NCBI GenBank assembly: GCA_046537875.1 | Contig: JBKHJZ010000002.1 | Coordinates: 1 to 64,000, forward strand | From: JBKHJZ01 sp046537875 | GTDB taxonomy: Bacteria; Actinomycetota; Acidimicrobiia; Acidimicrobiales; VFJN01 | Direction of reading: 5' to 3' | Length of the DNA stretch: 64,000 bases | In this document: positions 1 through 8,490 of the stretch, piece by piece | Position numbering within the stretch: the first letter of the stretch is position 1 | Layout: the number at the start of each line of letters is the position of its first letter | Position numbers and translations under genes: made by a program | Notes under the pieces: model-generated | Seen by the model: the letters and a program-made list of their open reading frames with translations, nothing else | Databases searched by the model: none | What the model was told of the DNA's origin: nothing

Positions 1-708
1 TCAGCTGCCGTGGCGCCGCCGGCGTCGCGCGTGCATGTAGAAGCCCCCGCCCGCCAGACCGAGCGCCGCAGACGCGAGCCCGACGAGGAGCACTGGCGCT
101 CGGTCGGTCGCCTGCGAAGCTGACGCCGTGGCCTGCCGCTCCACGGTCTCGTCGACGTCCTGGCCGGAGGAACGCTCGAGCGACGCCTCGGTGGCGACCG
201 CGAACGTGATGCCCGCGTCGGCGGCCAACGGAGCCAGCCCGTCGGCGAGCGCGTCGACGTCGTCCACCTCGGTGATCGGATCGCACAGGAACGTGTAGTT
301 GCGCTCCCCGCCGGGTCCTCGGGCCTGGACGGGGATGAAATAGCCGGTCCCGACCCGGTAGGGATACCCGGCGAGCCCGCCGGGATCGGGTGAGCTGAGC
401 GCGAGCGTGTCTGGCGCTTCCCGCCGTCCGAGCACGGCGGTGACATCCATCGTCACCGTGGTCGCCCCGTGGTCGGGGCCGCCCTCGCGGACCGTGTCGA
501 TGTGCGTCACCGTGCCGAGGACCGCGAAGTCGTACCGCTCGAGGAAGCGGTCGCCGGTCGAGAGCGATTCGTCCCCGGCCGCGATCGCCCGCGGCGATCC
601 GTCCGGGTGGTCTGCGCACGAAAGTGCCGCAGCACGATGGCCGTGCAGCACGAGACCCGCGAGTGCGCCGCACGCCGCGGCGCCCAACACGAACGCCCGT
701 GACCGCAT
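1..708 (-). CDS. secreted TIMP-like protein with C-terminal membrane anchor
   Basis: 235 residues. The N-terminus is a signal peptide (MRSRAF followed by an Ala/Leu-rich core to about residue 29). The mature part starts with a Cys, then has a beta-rich stretch (GTVTHIDTV, VTMDVTAVLG) and a late Cys in YTFLCDP. This layout matches the TIMP/netrin-like OB-fold secreted proteins common in actinobacteria. An acidic linker leads to one membrane helix (LLVGLASAALGLAGGG) and a basic RRRRR tail, so the product is probably anchored with the domain outside. Function is unknown. The ATG at 708 was chosen because it directly precedes the signal peptide; the frame stays open far upstream but is antisense to the next gene there. 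No strong ribosome site is visible. Confidence 0.7.
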   Translation of the reverse strand: MRSRAFVLGAAACGALAGLVLHGHRAAALSCADHPDGSPRAIAAGDESLSTGDRFLERYDFAVLGTVTHIDTVREGGPDHGATTVTMDVTAVLGRREAPDTLALSSPDPGGLAGYPYRVGTGYFIPVQARGPGGERNYTFLCDPITEVDDVDALADGLAPLAADAGITFAVATEASLERSSGQDVDETVERQATASASQATDRAPVLLVGLASAALGLAGGGFYMHARRRRRHGS

Positions 709-966
709 GCGTGTTTGACGCCGGCGGGCCGAGCCTGGTTCCCCACGCTCGCGAAGTATGGGCCGCCACCAAGGCGCCGCGCGCATGAGCCGCGACACGT
801 CTGACCCCGGACAGTGGCCTGCCGTCCGCGACCGCGATGACTCGGACCTGGAGACGGCTCGACGAGGCCGCCCTCTGGCCGGGTGACCCCCCAGCCGCGG
901 ACCCCGTTGATCGTCAGAGCCCCCGGTCAGGCCGGCCCGAAGTGACTGCCGGATGCGAGAGTTCCG
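709..966. other. intergenic region between divergent genes
   Basis: 258 bases between the secreted-protein gene and the phosphotransferase. I see no convincing promoter, operator or small gene here; reading frames that cross it are antisense extensions of the neighbours. Confidence 0.4.
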
Positions 967-1866
967 ATGGTGATCGATGTCCCCGCGGTCGTGCGCAACA
1001 AGGCCCTCGCCGTCGGCGCCGGGACGTGGCTCGACGACCTGCCCGCGCTGGTTGCAGGGCTCGAACGGGAGTGGGGGGTGACGGTGGGTCGCCCCTTCGG
1101 TGATGCAACAGAGGCGTTCGTCGCGCAGGCGACCCTCGGGGACGGCACACCCGCTGTGCTGAAGCTCGTCGTGCCGCAAGCCGGTGCCGGTGACGCAGCC
1201 GGCAACGAGATCACGGTGCTGCGACTCACCAAGGGCGAAGGCTGTGTCCGGCTGCTCCGGGACGACCCGGCGCGCGGCGCGATGCTCCTCGAGCGGCTCG
1301 GCCGGTCGATGCACGAGCTGGCCATTCCGGTGGGCCGGCGACTCGAGCTCCTCTGCGCCACGGCCGCCCGGGTGTGGCGCCCGGCGCCCGGATCCGGCCT
1401 CCCCAGTGGCGCGCAGAAGGGCCGGTGGCTGACCGAGCTCATCATCGAGACGTGGCACGAGCTCGATCGCCCGTGCTCCGAGCGAGCGGTCGACCACGCG
1501 CTCGCCGCCGCCGAGCGTCGCATCGCCGCTCATGACGATGAGCGCGCCGTGCTGGTCCACGGTGACGTCCACCAATGGAACGCGCTCGAGGCAAACGGCG
1601 GGTTCAAGCTCGTCGACCCCGACGGTCTCCTCGCGGAGGCCGAGTACGACCTCGGCGTCCTCATGCGCGAGGACCCCCTCGATCTCCTCGCCGGCGACCC
1701 CCACGAACGCGCCCGGTGGCTGGCAACGCGCTCCGGCCTCGACGCAACGGCCATCTGGGAATGGGGTGCCATCGAGCGAGTCTCGACCGGGCTTCTCTGC
1801 ACGAAGGTCGACCTGCAACCGGTCGGACGCCAGATGCTCGAGGTCGCCGACCGGGTCGCGGACTAG
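967..1866 (+). CDS. aminoglycoside/hydroxyurea-type antibiotic kinase
   Basis: 299 residues with the small-molecule kinase fold of the APH(6)/hydroxyurea phosphotransferase group (StrB-like). Visible marks are the ATP-binding lysine in VLKLV (K66), the catalytic loop HGDVHQWN (H198, D200, N205) and the metal-binding aspartate in VDPDG (D217). Family members phosphorylate streptomycin-type aminocyclitols or hydroxyurea, but many chromosomal relatives have unknown substrates, so resistance is not proved. The gene stands alone and converges on the dioxygenase downstream. The ATG at 967 gives the expected family length; the upstream ribosome site is weak. Confidence 0.8.
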   Translation: MVIDVPAVVRNKALAVGAGTWLDDLPALVAGLEREWGVTVGRPFGDATEAFVAQATLGDGTPAVLKLVVPQAGAGDAAGNEITVLRLTKGEGCVRLLRDDPARGAMLLERLGRSMHELAIPVGRRLELLCATAARVWRPAPGSGLPSGAQKGRWLTELIIETWHELDRPCSERAVDHALAAAERRIAAHDDERAVLVHGDVHQWNALEANGGFKLVDPDGLLAEAEYDLGVLMREDPLDLLAGDPHERARWLATRSGLDATAIWEWGAIERVSTGLLCTKVDLQPVGRQMLEVADRVAD

Positions 1867-1892
1867 ACCATGACGGCTCCGAGCCGACGGCG

Positions 1893-1910
1893 GCCGGCTG
1901 AGCGGCCGGC
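1893..1910. terminator. hairpin between convergent genes
   Basis: GCCGGC stem repeated around a 6-base loop (TGAGCG) between two convergent stop codons. It has no T-run, so it is only a possible bidirectional terminator. Confidence 0.3.
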
Positions 1911-1937
1911 GTGGTCACCCCGCCGGAACCGCCTGTC

Positions 1938-2837
1938 TCAGCGCACCGCGAAGGTGGATCCCTCGTCGCGGTCGGGGTCGAGTGCGCAGATCGGGTCGCG
2001 GACGTCGTCGATGTAGCCGAGGGCGTAGCCGCCCATGGCGTAGCCCATCAGCCGCTGGACGCGCTCGGGCAGCGCCGCGGCCACCTCGCGGGGCACCGAC
2101 AGGTACTGGTTCTCCTCCTGGCGCAGCCAGCCCAGCGTGTAGTCGACGTTGACGCCGATCCGGGTCTCGTCGCTGGTGTTGGCGCCGCCGCCGTGCACGG
2201 TCGCCCCCGTGTACAGGAGCACGGAACCGCGCGGCATCGTGGCGCGGAGCACATCACCGTCCGTGTACGGCATCCCGGTGGTCCGGTGGCTGTCGGGCAC
2301 CACCCGCGTGGCGCCGTTCTCCTCGGTGAAGTCGCACAGCGCCCACATGGTGGACACCTCGACGGTCAGCTCCGGCGGGAAGCGGTGGAAGTCGAAGCAC
2401 CACTGGTCGCGATGCAGCGGTTGGGCGGCCTCGCCGGGGCCGATGGCGATCGCCTGCGTCAGGTGCAGCTGGAACGTGGTCTTGTCGGAGCCGAGCGCCC
2501 GGTCGACCACGTCGAGCACGAGCGGGTGGGCGATCAACCCCACCGACGCGGACGACCGGGCGAGGAGCGCACCCGTGCGCCGGGTGCGCCGGCCGGTGAA
2601 GTCGTCACCCCCGGTGGGGGTGCGGCCGATCCACGGGTCCAGCTCGGCGGCCACGGCGTCACAGACGTCGGCGGGCACGAGCCGTTCGATGATGGCGCTG
2701 CCGTGGCGGTCCAGCGCCGCGGCGACCTCGTCGGCCGCGGCATTGGCGTCGAAGCGGGAGAGCTGCACGTCGTCCTCCGGGAGTCTCGTGCCCACATTCT
2801 GTCCCGCGAGGAGCTCCGCAGGTCCGGTCGTCAGCAT
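1938..2837 (-). CDS. phytanoyl-CoA dioxygenase family protein
   Basis: 299 residues. This is a non-haem Fe(II)/2-oxoglutarate oxygenase of the PhyH group. The iron ligands are visible as HRD (H142, D144) and a distal His in VHGGG (H215), and R226 in DETRIG is the likely 2-oxoglutarate-binding arginine. Such enzymes hydroxylate lipids, acyl chains or secondary metabolites; the substrate cannot be inferred. The gene follows nrdJ on the same strand with about 94 bases between. The frame is open further upstream into nrdJ, but the ATG at 2837 avoids overlap and gives normal family length. Confidence 0.85.
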   Translation of the reverse strand: MLTTGPAELLAGQNVGTRLPEDDVQLSRFDANAAADEVAAALDRHGSAIIERLVPADVCDAVAAELDPWIGRTPTGGDDFTGRRTRRTGALLARSSASVGLIAHPLVLDVVDRALGSDKTTFQLHLTQAIAIGPGEAAQPLHRDQWCFDFHRFPPELTVEVSTMWALCDFTEENGATRVVPDSHRTTGMPYTDGDVLRATMPRGSVLLYTGATVHGGGANTSDETRIGVNVDYTLGWLRQEENQYLSVPREVAAALPERVQRLMGYAMGGYALGYIDDVRDPICALDPDRDEGSTFAVR

Positions 2838-2931
2838 CGACCCCTGGCACGACGGCGAGCGGACAGCGAGGGGCGAGGCGACCATGCGGTGGCCTCGCCC
2901 CTCGTCGTCAGCACAACGGTGCTCGCCGCCG

Positions 2932-5900
2932 TCAGCTGCAGCCGCTCGTGCTGCCGCAGCTCGGGCAGGCGTGGCACGAGCCCGCACGCTGCATCTGCAC
3001 GCCGCACTGCATGCAGTAGGGGGCATCGGCGCTGGTGGCCTGCACCGGGTTGAGCGCCGGGTTCTGCCGCGCAGACGGCCGGTCCGGCTCGGTCACGCCG
3101 GCCCGCTCGAGCAGCGACGGCTCCTTCGGTGCGTCGGTGTCGAACAGCGACGGCGACGACGAGTCGATCGACGGCGGGTCGGCGGCCACGTCCTGACCCT
3201 GGCGGGTCTGCACCACCGTCTCCTCGACGCCGGGCAGGGTCGGCTGGGTGCGCTCACCGGTGGTGAGGATGCCGAGCTCGGCCCGCTCCTCGTAGCTGAG
3301 GTAGTCGACCGCCAGGCGGCGGAAGATGTAGTCGAGGATCGAGGTGGCGATGCGCAGGTCGGCATCGTCGGTGATCCCGGCCGGCTCGAACCGGGTGTTG
3401 GTGAACGCCTCGACGAAGTGGCGGAGCGGCACGCCGTACTGGAGGCCGTAGCTCACCGAGATCGAGAAGGCGTCCATGATGCCGGCCAGGGTCGAGCCCT
3501 GCTTGGACACCCGGAGGAAGATCTCGCCCGGTCGCCCGTCGGTGTACTCGCCGACCGTCACGAAGCCCTTGCAGTCGGCCACCCGGAACTCGAACGTCTT
3601 CGACGTGCGGTTCCGCGGCAGCTTCTCGCGCACCGGCACCTTGATGACCTTCTCGACCACCTTGGTCACCACCTCGCCGGGCATCGCGGCGGCGACCTCG
3701 TCGCCGGCATCCGGATCGGAGCGGGCCTCCTTCTTCGCCATCGACAGCGGCTGGCCGACCTTGCAGTTGTCGCGGTAGATCGCGATGGCCTTCACGCCCA
3801 TGCGCCAGGCGTCGATGTGGATCTGCTCGACGTCCTCGACCGACACCTCCTCGGGCATGTTCACAGTCTTGGAGATGGCTCCCGAGATGAACGGTTGCAC
3901 CGCCGCCATCATCCGCACGTGTCCCGTGTAGTGGATGGGGTTGTCGCCCATCGAGCATGCGAACACCGGCAGGTGCTCGGAGGCCACGTGCGGGGCACCC
4001 AGGATCGACTTGTGCTCGTCGATGTAGGCGACGATCTCGTCGATCTGGCTCTGGCTGTAGCCCAGCTTCTCGAGGGCACGGGGCACGGTCTGGTTGACGA
4101 TCGCCATCGTGCCGCCGCCGACCAGCTTCTTGAGCTTGACCAGGCCGAGGTCGGGCTCGATGCCGGTGGTGTCGCAGTCCATCATCAGCCCGATCGTGCC
4201 GGTGGGCGCCAGCACCGAGGCCTGGCTGTTGCGCACGCCGTACTGGTCGGCGAGCTCGCACGCGTCGTCCCAGCTCTCCTGCGCGGCCGACAGCAGGTGG
4301 GGCGGCACCAGCTCCTCGTCGATCTCGGCGGCCGCCTCCTGGTGCTGGGCCAGCACCCGCAGCATGTGCTCGCGGTTCTCCGCGTATCCGGCGAACGGGC
4401 CCATGCGGGCGGCCGTGCGGGCCGAGACCTCGTAGGCATGCCCGGTCATCAGCGCCGTGACGGCCGCCGCGTAGGCGCGGCCGGCGTCGCTGTCGTACGG
4501 GAGCCCGAGCGCCATGAGCATGGCGCCGAGGTTGGCGTAGCCCAGCCCCAGCTGCCGGAACCGGCGCGACGTGTCGGCGATCGCCTCGGTCGGGTAGTCG
4601 GCCCGGCCCACCAGGATCTCCTGCGCGGTGAAGATCACCTCGACCGCGTGGCGGAAGCTGTCGACGTCGAACACGTCGTTGGCGTCGAGGAACTCGAGCA
4701 GGTTGAGGCTGGCCAGATTGCAGGCAGAGTTGTCGAGGTGCATGTACTCGGAGCAGTTGCGCACCACGACGCCATTGGCCACGTACGAGTGGTTCCGCGG
4801 CTCGCTCAGGTTGTAGGTGAGCTCGATGCCCTCGTCGGTCCGCTCGACGAGACGAGCGGTGGTGTCGACGTCGTACGTCCCGCGGGAACGCCCCGTGATG
4901 ATGGCGCTCAGCACGTCCTGCTTGGCCGCCAGGCCGAACCCGATCTCGGCCGCGAAGCGATCGATCGACCCCGACGTGATCCGCAGGTCGTACGAGGCCT
5001 TGCGCTCGTAGCTCGCGTCGCGGCCGTCGCGTCGGGTGTACGCGAACTGCGACGGGCCCGCCTCGTTGGCGCGGTAGATGCGGCTCGTGATGCCGAAGGT
5101 GCTCAACACCCGCTGCACGCCGCGGAGCAGCTCGGGCGAGATCGAGCTCAGCCCGACATACGAGCCCTTGTCTGGGTTGTGAACGGCGCACCCGTCCGCG
5201 TCGAACAGCCCCCGGAGGAACGCAGCGACGGCGTCGGCCGGCGCCTGCTCGATCGCCCACGGGACGACCTTGTGCTCGCCCGTCACCGACCGGACGCCGA
5301 GAGCCTCGAGGAACCGCTTGAACGGCCGGCGGGTGAGCCGAAGCTGGGCGGTGCCGTTCGGCTGCTCTGACACCTTGAGCGGGCGGTCGCCGTTGATCCA
5401 CCTGAGCAGATCGGCATGCTGCGGGAGGATCTCGGAGCGGTCGTCGGCGGAGCCGTAGGTCGTCACCGTGCTCCGGCCCGAGGTCGAGCCGTCGCCGATG
5501 AGCCAGCCCACGTAGTGCGCGAAGTCGTCGCTCCACACGTCCGGCAGGCGCAACAGGTCGCCGTGGTCGCCCTTCTGGCGGTAGGTGTCGGGATCGCTGC
5601 TGACCGGCAGCACTGGATCGGCATTGATCGGCGGCGTGGGAACGTCGAGGGTGCGGACCTGGTCGTCGGTCGTGAGATCACGCGCTGCGACGTATCCGCG
5701 ATTCGCCGTGAAGACCCGGTGGTCTGGCGTGCAACGCAGCTCCATCCCGTTGTCGAACCGCAACCGGACGATCGGGTTCCGGCCGGTGATCATGAAGGCG
5801 TCGGGGGTTGTCAGCACGGACTGCGCCTGCGGCGCATCCGGGTTCGTGACGTCGTGGGTGTAGACGCCGAATGGCTCGCCACGGTTCGCCCTGTCGAAGA

Positions 5901-7017
5901 GCTCGGCGAACCGGACGAGCCCCTTGTCGGTGTGGACGAGCGTGTCGGCCGTGAAGCAGGGGTTGCTGCCGTTGATGCGGCCGGTCTCGGCGGCGGTGTG
6001 CCAGCGGTTGATCGTGGTGTCGAACTGCATGCCCGGGTCGGCGCACTCCCAGGTCGCCTGGCACAGCTGCCGGAACAGCTCGCGGGCCCGCACGGTCCGC
6101 ACGACACGGCCGGTGGTGACCTCGCGCAGCGCCCAGTCGGCGTCGTCGACGACCGCCTGCATGAACTCGTCGGTCACCCGCACCGAGTTGTTGGCGTTCT
6201 GGTACTGGATCGAGTGACCGTCGCTGCCGTCGAGATCCATGTCGAAGCCGGCCTGCTCGAGCACCCGGGCCTTGCGCTCCTCGAGCGCCTTGCACCAGAT
6301 GAACTCCTCGACGTCCGGGTGGTCGATGTCGAGGATGACCATCTTCGCGGCGCGCCGGGTCTTGCCCCCCGACTTGATCGTGCCGGCCGAGGCGTCGGCC
6401 CCGCGCATGAAGCTCACCGGACCCGAGGCCGTGCCACCGCCCCGCAGCGGCTCGGCCGACGAGCGGATGCGCGACAGGTTCACGCCGGCGCCGGAGCCAC
6501 CCTTGAAGATGATCCCCTCCTCCCGGTACCAGTTGAGGATCGAGTCCATCGAGTCGTCGACCGAGAGGATGAAGCACGCGCTCGCCTGCTGCGGCACGCC
6601 CGTCACCCCGATGTTGAACCACACCGGGCTGTTGAAGGCGGCCTTCTGGGTGACCAGGAGGTGCTTCAGCTCCTCGTTGAAGACCCGCGCCTCACGATCG
6701 TCGACGAAGTAGCCGCCCTCGACACCCCACCGGGTGATCGTGTCGGCGACCCGGTCGATGACGTCGCGCAGCGACGACTCGCGCCCGGGGGTGCCGAGCG
6801 TGCCGCGGAAGTACTTCTGGGCGACGATGTTCGTGGCGTTCATCGACCACGTGGTGGGGAACTCGACCCCCGTCTGCTCGAACGCGATCGACCCGTCGCG
6901 GTAGTTGCTGATGCGCGCGTCGCGACGCTCCCAGTCGACCTGGTGGTACGGGTGCACACCCTCGATGGTGAAGTGACGCCGGATGCCGATGCCGGCCTGC
7001 TCGGGAGCGAGAGCCAT
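2932..7017 (-). CDS. nrdJ: adenosylcobalamin-dependent ribonucleotide reductase with intein
   Basis: 1361 residues as translated, about 960 after intein removal. Class II enzyme reducing ribonucleotides to deoxyribonucleotides with a B12-generated thiyl radical. Active-site cysteines: C148 (SACFILSVDDS) and C766 (DNSACNLASLN) fit the reducible pair, and C755 in NPCSE fits the thiyl-radical cysteine, 11 residues before C766 as in the Thermotoga enzyme. A 401-residue intein (354-754) splits NP from CSE. The C-terminus has CxxC pairs (CMQCG, CPSCG), as expected for re-reduction. The ATG at 7017 is preceded by GGAGGAA at good spacing. Two NrdR-like operators overlap the promoter upstream. The preceding frame to 7188 has no start signal. 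Confidence 0.95.
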   Translation of the reverse strand: MALAPEQAGIGIRRHFTIEGVHPYHQVDWERRDARISNYRDGSIAFEQTGVEFPTTWSMNATNIVAQKYFRGTLGTPGRESSLRDVIDRVADTITRWGVEGGYFVDDREARVFNEELKHLLVTQKAAFNSPVWFNIGVTGVPQQASACFILSVDDSMDSILNWYREEGIIFKGGSGAGVNLSRIRSSAEPLRGGGTASGPVSFMRGADASAGTIKSGGKTRRAAKMVILDIDHPDVEEFIWCKALEERKARVLEQAGFDMDLDGSDGHSIQYQNANNSVRVTDEFMQAVVDDADWALREVTTGRVVRTVRARELFRQLCQATWECADPGMQFDTTINRWHTAAETGRINGSNPCFTADTLVHTDKGLVRFAELFDRANRGEPFGVYTHDVTNPDAPQAQSVLTTPDAFMITGRNPIVRLRFDNGMELRCTPDHRVFTANRGYVAARDLTTDDQVRTLDVPTPPINADPVLPVSSDPDTYRQKGDHGDLLRLPDVWSDDFAHYVGWLIGDGSTSGRSTVTTYGSADDRSEILPQHADLLRWINGDRPLKVSEQPNGTAQLRLTRRPFKRFLEALGVRSVTGEHKVVPWAIEQAPADAVAAFLRGLFDADGCAVHNPDKGSYVGLSSISPELLRGVQRVLSTFGITSRIYRANEAGPSQFAYTRRDGRDASYERKASYDLRITSGSIDRFAAEIGFGLAAKQDVLSAIITGRSRGTYDVDTTARLVERTDEGIELTYNLSEPRNHSYVANGVVVRNCSEYMHLDNSACNLASLNLLEFLDANDVFDVDSFRHAVEVIFTAQEILVGRADYPTEAIADTSRRFRQLGLGYANLGAMLMALGLPYDSDAGRAYAAAVTALMTGHAYEVSARTAARMGPFAGYAENREHMLRVLAQHQEAAAEIDEELVPPHLLSAAQESWDDACELADQYGVRNSQASVLAPTGTIGLMMDCDTTGIEPDLGLVKLKKLVGGGTMAIVNQTVPRALEKLGYSQSQIDEIVAYIDEHKSILGAPHVASEHLPVFACSMGDNPIHYTGHVRMMAAVQPFISGAISKTVNMPEEVSVEDVEQIHIDAWRMGVKAIAIYRDNCKVGQPLSMAKKEARSDPDAGDEVAAAMPGEVVTKVVEKVIKVPVREKLPRNRTSKTFEFRVADCKGFVTVGEYTDGRPGEIFLRVSKQGSTLAGIMDAFSISVSYGLQYGVPLRHFVEAFTNTRFEPAGITDDADLRIATSILDYIFRRLAVDYLSYEERAELGILTTGERTQPTLPGVEETVVQTRQGQDVAADPPSIDSSSPSLFDTDAPKEPSLLERAGVTEPDRPSARQNPALNPVQATSADAPYCMQCGVQMQRAGSCHACPSCGSTSGCS
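4756..5958 (-). mobile_element. intein with LAGLIDADG homing endonuclease inside NrdJ
   Basis: 401 in-frame codons between SNP and CSE. The N-terminal splice block starts CFTADT and block B has TPDH with the splicing His. Two dodecapeptide endonuclease motifs are visible: HYVGWLIGDG and AAFLRGLFDADG. The C-terminal blocks read NHSYVANG and VVVRN, followed by Cys +1. The penultimate residue is Arg where most inteins have His; the terminal Asn is present. Both Asp/Gly motif cores look intact, so the endonuclease may be active. The insertion lies immediately before the catalytic cysteine, so splicing is required for a working reductase. Confidence 0.93.
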
Positions 7018-7140
7018 GAGGGGGTTCCTCCAAGGGGTCGTGCCGTGTGCGGGGAGAAGCGCCGGGGGCGGGGGGCCGGAGATCGGTGCGACCACCGAGT
7101 GGCAGCTTGCCCGGCTGGCTCGGCTCTGCCACCCCGTGGA

Positions 7141-7156
7141 CCACAAGAGATTGTGG
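7141..7156. promoter_or_regulatory. NrdR box 2 upstream of nrdJ
   Basis: Perfect palindrome CCACAAGAGATTGTGG. Its inner bases match the NrdR-box consensus (C-W-A at the left, T-W-G at the right). It lies downstream of the predicted nrdJ start of transcription, exactly 42 bases from the other box, about four helical turns. Confidence 0.75.
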
Positions 7157-7182
7157 GAACCACCCGGCCCGATGCCCTCGGA

Positions 7183-7198
7183 CCACAAGATGTAGCGG
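7183..7198. promoter_or_regulatory. NrdR box 1 overlapping the nrdJ start of transcription
   Basis: CCACAAGATGTAGCGG, an imperfect copy of the palindrome at 7141-7156 with the same left half. It begins 3 bases from the -10 element and covers the expected transcription start, a position suited to repression by the NrdR encoded at 8491-8961. Confidence 0.65.
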
Positions 7199-7200
7199 TA

Positions 7201-7230
7201 ATTACACCACCGTAGTTACAGCCGTGTCAA
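7201..7230 (-). promoter_or_regulatory. nrdJ promoter
   Basis: On the minus strand, TTGACA (7225-7230, perfect -35) is followed after 18 bases by TGTAAT (7201-7206, five of six to the -10 consensus). The start of transcription would be near 7194, giving a leader of about 180 bases that carries both NrdR boxes. Confidence 0.75.
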
Positions 7231-7343
7231 CGGCCTACCCGCTCCCGGATCGGACGAGACCCACCGCACCGGTCCGCCCCGGCGCTGCCACCGGGGGGCC
7301 GCCGGTGGCGACGCCCCAGCTCGCCGCCCTCGGCTGCGCCGCC

Positions 7344-7388
7344 GCGATCGAGGTCACCGCGATCGATGTCACCGTGATCGATGGCCCC
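7344..7388. repeat. three-copy 15-base tandem repeat
   Basis: Units GCGATCGAGGTCACC, GCGATCGATGTCACC and GTGATCGATGGCCCC in direct series; units 1 and 2 differ at one base, unit 3 is degenerate. Role unknown; it may be an iteron-like protein site or simple slippage. Confidence 0.6.
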
Positions 7389-7703
7389 CCGTCGCGTCAC
7401 GCCCGAGCACGGTCGTCACCGGGAGGTCCTCTCCCGCGCCCGGGTGCCCGGCCCGGCGCGGACTCGCAGGTCGAGAGACACACCCCGCCTCCGCCAGTGG
7501 ATGGCGACGAGGCTCCGGTCAGCCCCTCAGGAGTCGCTCAGCCCACCACAGATGCATGGCAGCGACAGCCACCGTTCCGCTCGTCCGCGCCGGGGCACAG
7601 TGCACGCCCGCGAAGCTACGGTCCGGGCCTTGTGGACGACTAGAGGGACATCCTGTGAATTCCGGGTGGATTACCGTCGACGCCGTCCACAGTCGGGCTC
7701 CGA

Positions 7704-7709
7704 TACGGT
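7704..7709 (+). promoter_or_regulatory. leaderless -10 element of the reductase gene
   Basis: TACGGT followed by 6 bases and GTG at 7716. This TANNNT spacing places the start of transcription on the start codon and favours GTG 7716 over ATG 7722. Confidence 0.5.
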
Positions 7710-7715
7710 CCGATC

Positions 7716-8480
7716 GTGCGCATGATCTGGCCGGCCGCGGTCGATGACGTCGACCCGGACGCGCTGCTCCTCGGCGACGAACGCCCGCCGCACGCCGACC
7801 GACCCTGGGTGCTGGCCAACATGATCGCGACGGTCGACGGCGCCGCCACCGACAGCGCCGGTCGCTCCGGAGGGTTGGGAGGGGCCGCCGACCGCCGGCT
7901 CTTCCGTGCCACCCGCGCCGTCGCCGACGTGATCGTCGCCGGCGCCGCCACCGTGCTCGTGGAGGACTACGGGCCCCCTCGCACACCCACCGCCGTCCAG
8001 CGCCGCCGCCGCGCCGACGGCCGGTCGGCGCGGCCCCGCCTGGCCGTGGTCTCCGGATCGCTCGCGCTCGACCCGGCCAGCCGGCTGTTCAGCGACCCCT
8101 CCGCACGGCCGCTCGTCCTCACGTGCCGCCACCCCGATCCGGCCCGGCGCGCTGCGCTCACGGAGGTCGCCGACATCGTGGAGGTCGACGCCGGCGTCCC
8201 CGGCGCGCTCGACTGGCGCCTGGCGCTCGCCGAGCTGCGGCGCGAGGGCCACGCCGTCGCCCTCGTCGAGGGCGGGCCGCTCTCGAACGGGCAGCTCCTC
8301 GCCGACGACCTGGTCGACGAGGTGTGCCTCACGCTCTCGCCCGTGGTCGTCGGCGGCGATGCCTCCCGGATCGCACGGGGGCCCACGCCCGGTGTCCTGC
8401 GGCCGCTGCGGCTCGACCGCGTGCTCGAGGAGGACGGCTTCCTCTTCCTCCGCTACCTGCGCGACCGCACCCGCGGCTGA
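7716..8480 (+). CDS. RibD C-terminal-type pyrimidine reductase family protein
   Basis: 254 residues with the dihydrofolate-reductase-like fold of the RibD C-terminal domain. Seen are LANMIATVDG near the start (substrate and NADPH contact region), VIVAGAATVLVEDYGP in the middle, and EGGPLSNGQLLADDLVDE plus SPVVVGGD near the end. It lacks the deaminase domain of full RibD. It may supply the NADPH reduction step of riboflavin synthesis, but related proteins of unknown function are common in actinobacteria. It faces nrdR tail to tail with a 10-base gap. A leaderless -10 element supports the GTG start. Confidence 0.8.
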   Translation: MRMIWPAAVDDVDPDALLLGDERPPHADRPWVLANMIATVDGAATDSAGRSGGLGGAADRRLFRATRAVADVIVAGAATVLVEDYGPPRTPTAVQRRRRADGRSARPRLAVVSGSLALDPASRLFSDPSARPLVLTCRHPDPARRAALTEVADIVEVDAGVPGALDWRLALAELRREGHAVALVEGGPLSNGQLLADDLVDEVCLTLSPVVVGGDASRIARGPTPGVLRPLRLDRVLEEDGFLFLRYLRDRTRG

Positions 8481-8490
8481 GGCCCCGGCG

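Larger units (their letters stand above)
7231..7715. other. intergenic region with a short tandem repeat
   Basis: About 485 bases between the nrdJ promoter and the reductase gene. Open frames here are arginine/proline-rich and lack start signals, so I do not call a gene. It holds a three-copy 15-base tandem repeat and, at its end, the promoter of the next gene. No cobalamin riboswitch was recognised. Confidence 0.5.

Noticed and set aside
709..1818. Upstream extension of the left-most minus-strand frame (605 codons in all)
   Set aside because: It is antisense to the phosphotransferase, whose motifs are intact; the signal peptide begins at 708.
2149..5370. Long plus-strand frame opposite nrdJ
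   Set aside because: Low-complexity Arg/Ser/Val content and no domains; a GC-rich shadow of nrdJ.
7018..7200. Cobalamin riboswitch before the B12-dependent reductase
   Set aside because: No conserved B12-box-like segment was recognised; the NrdR palindromes explain the leader.
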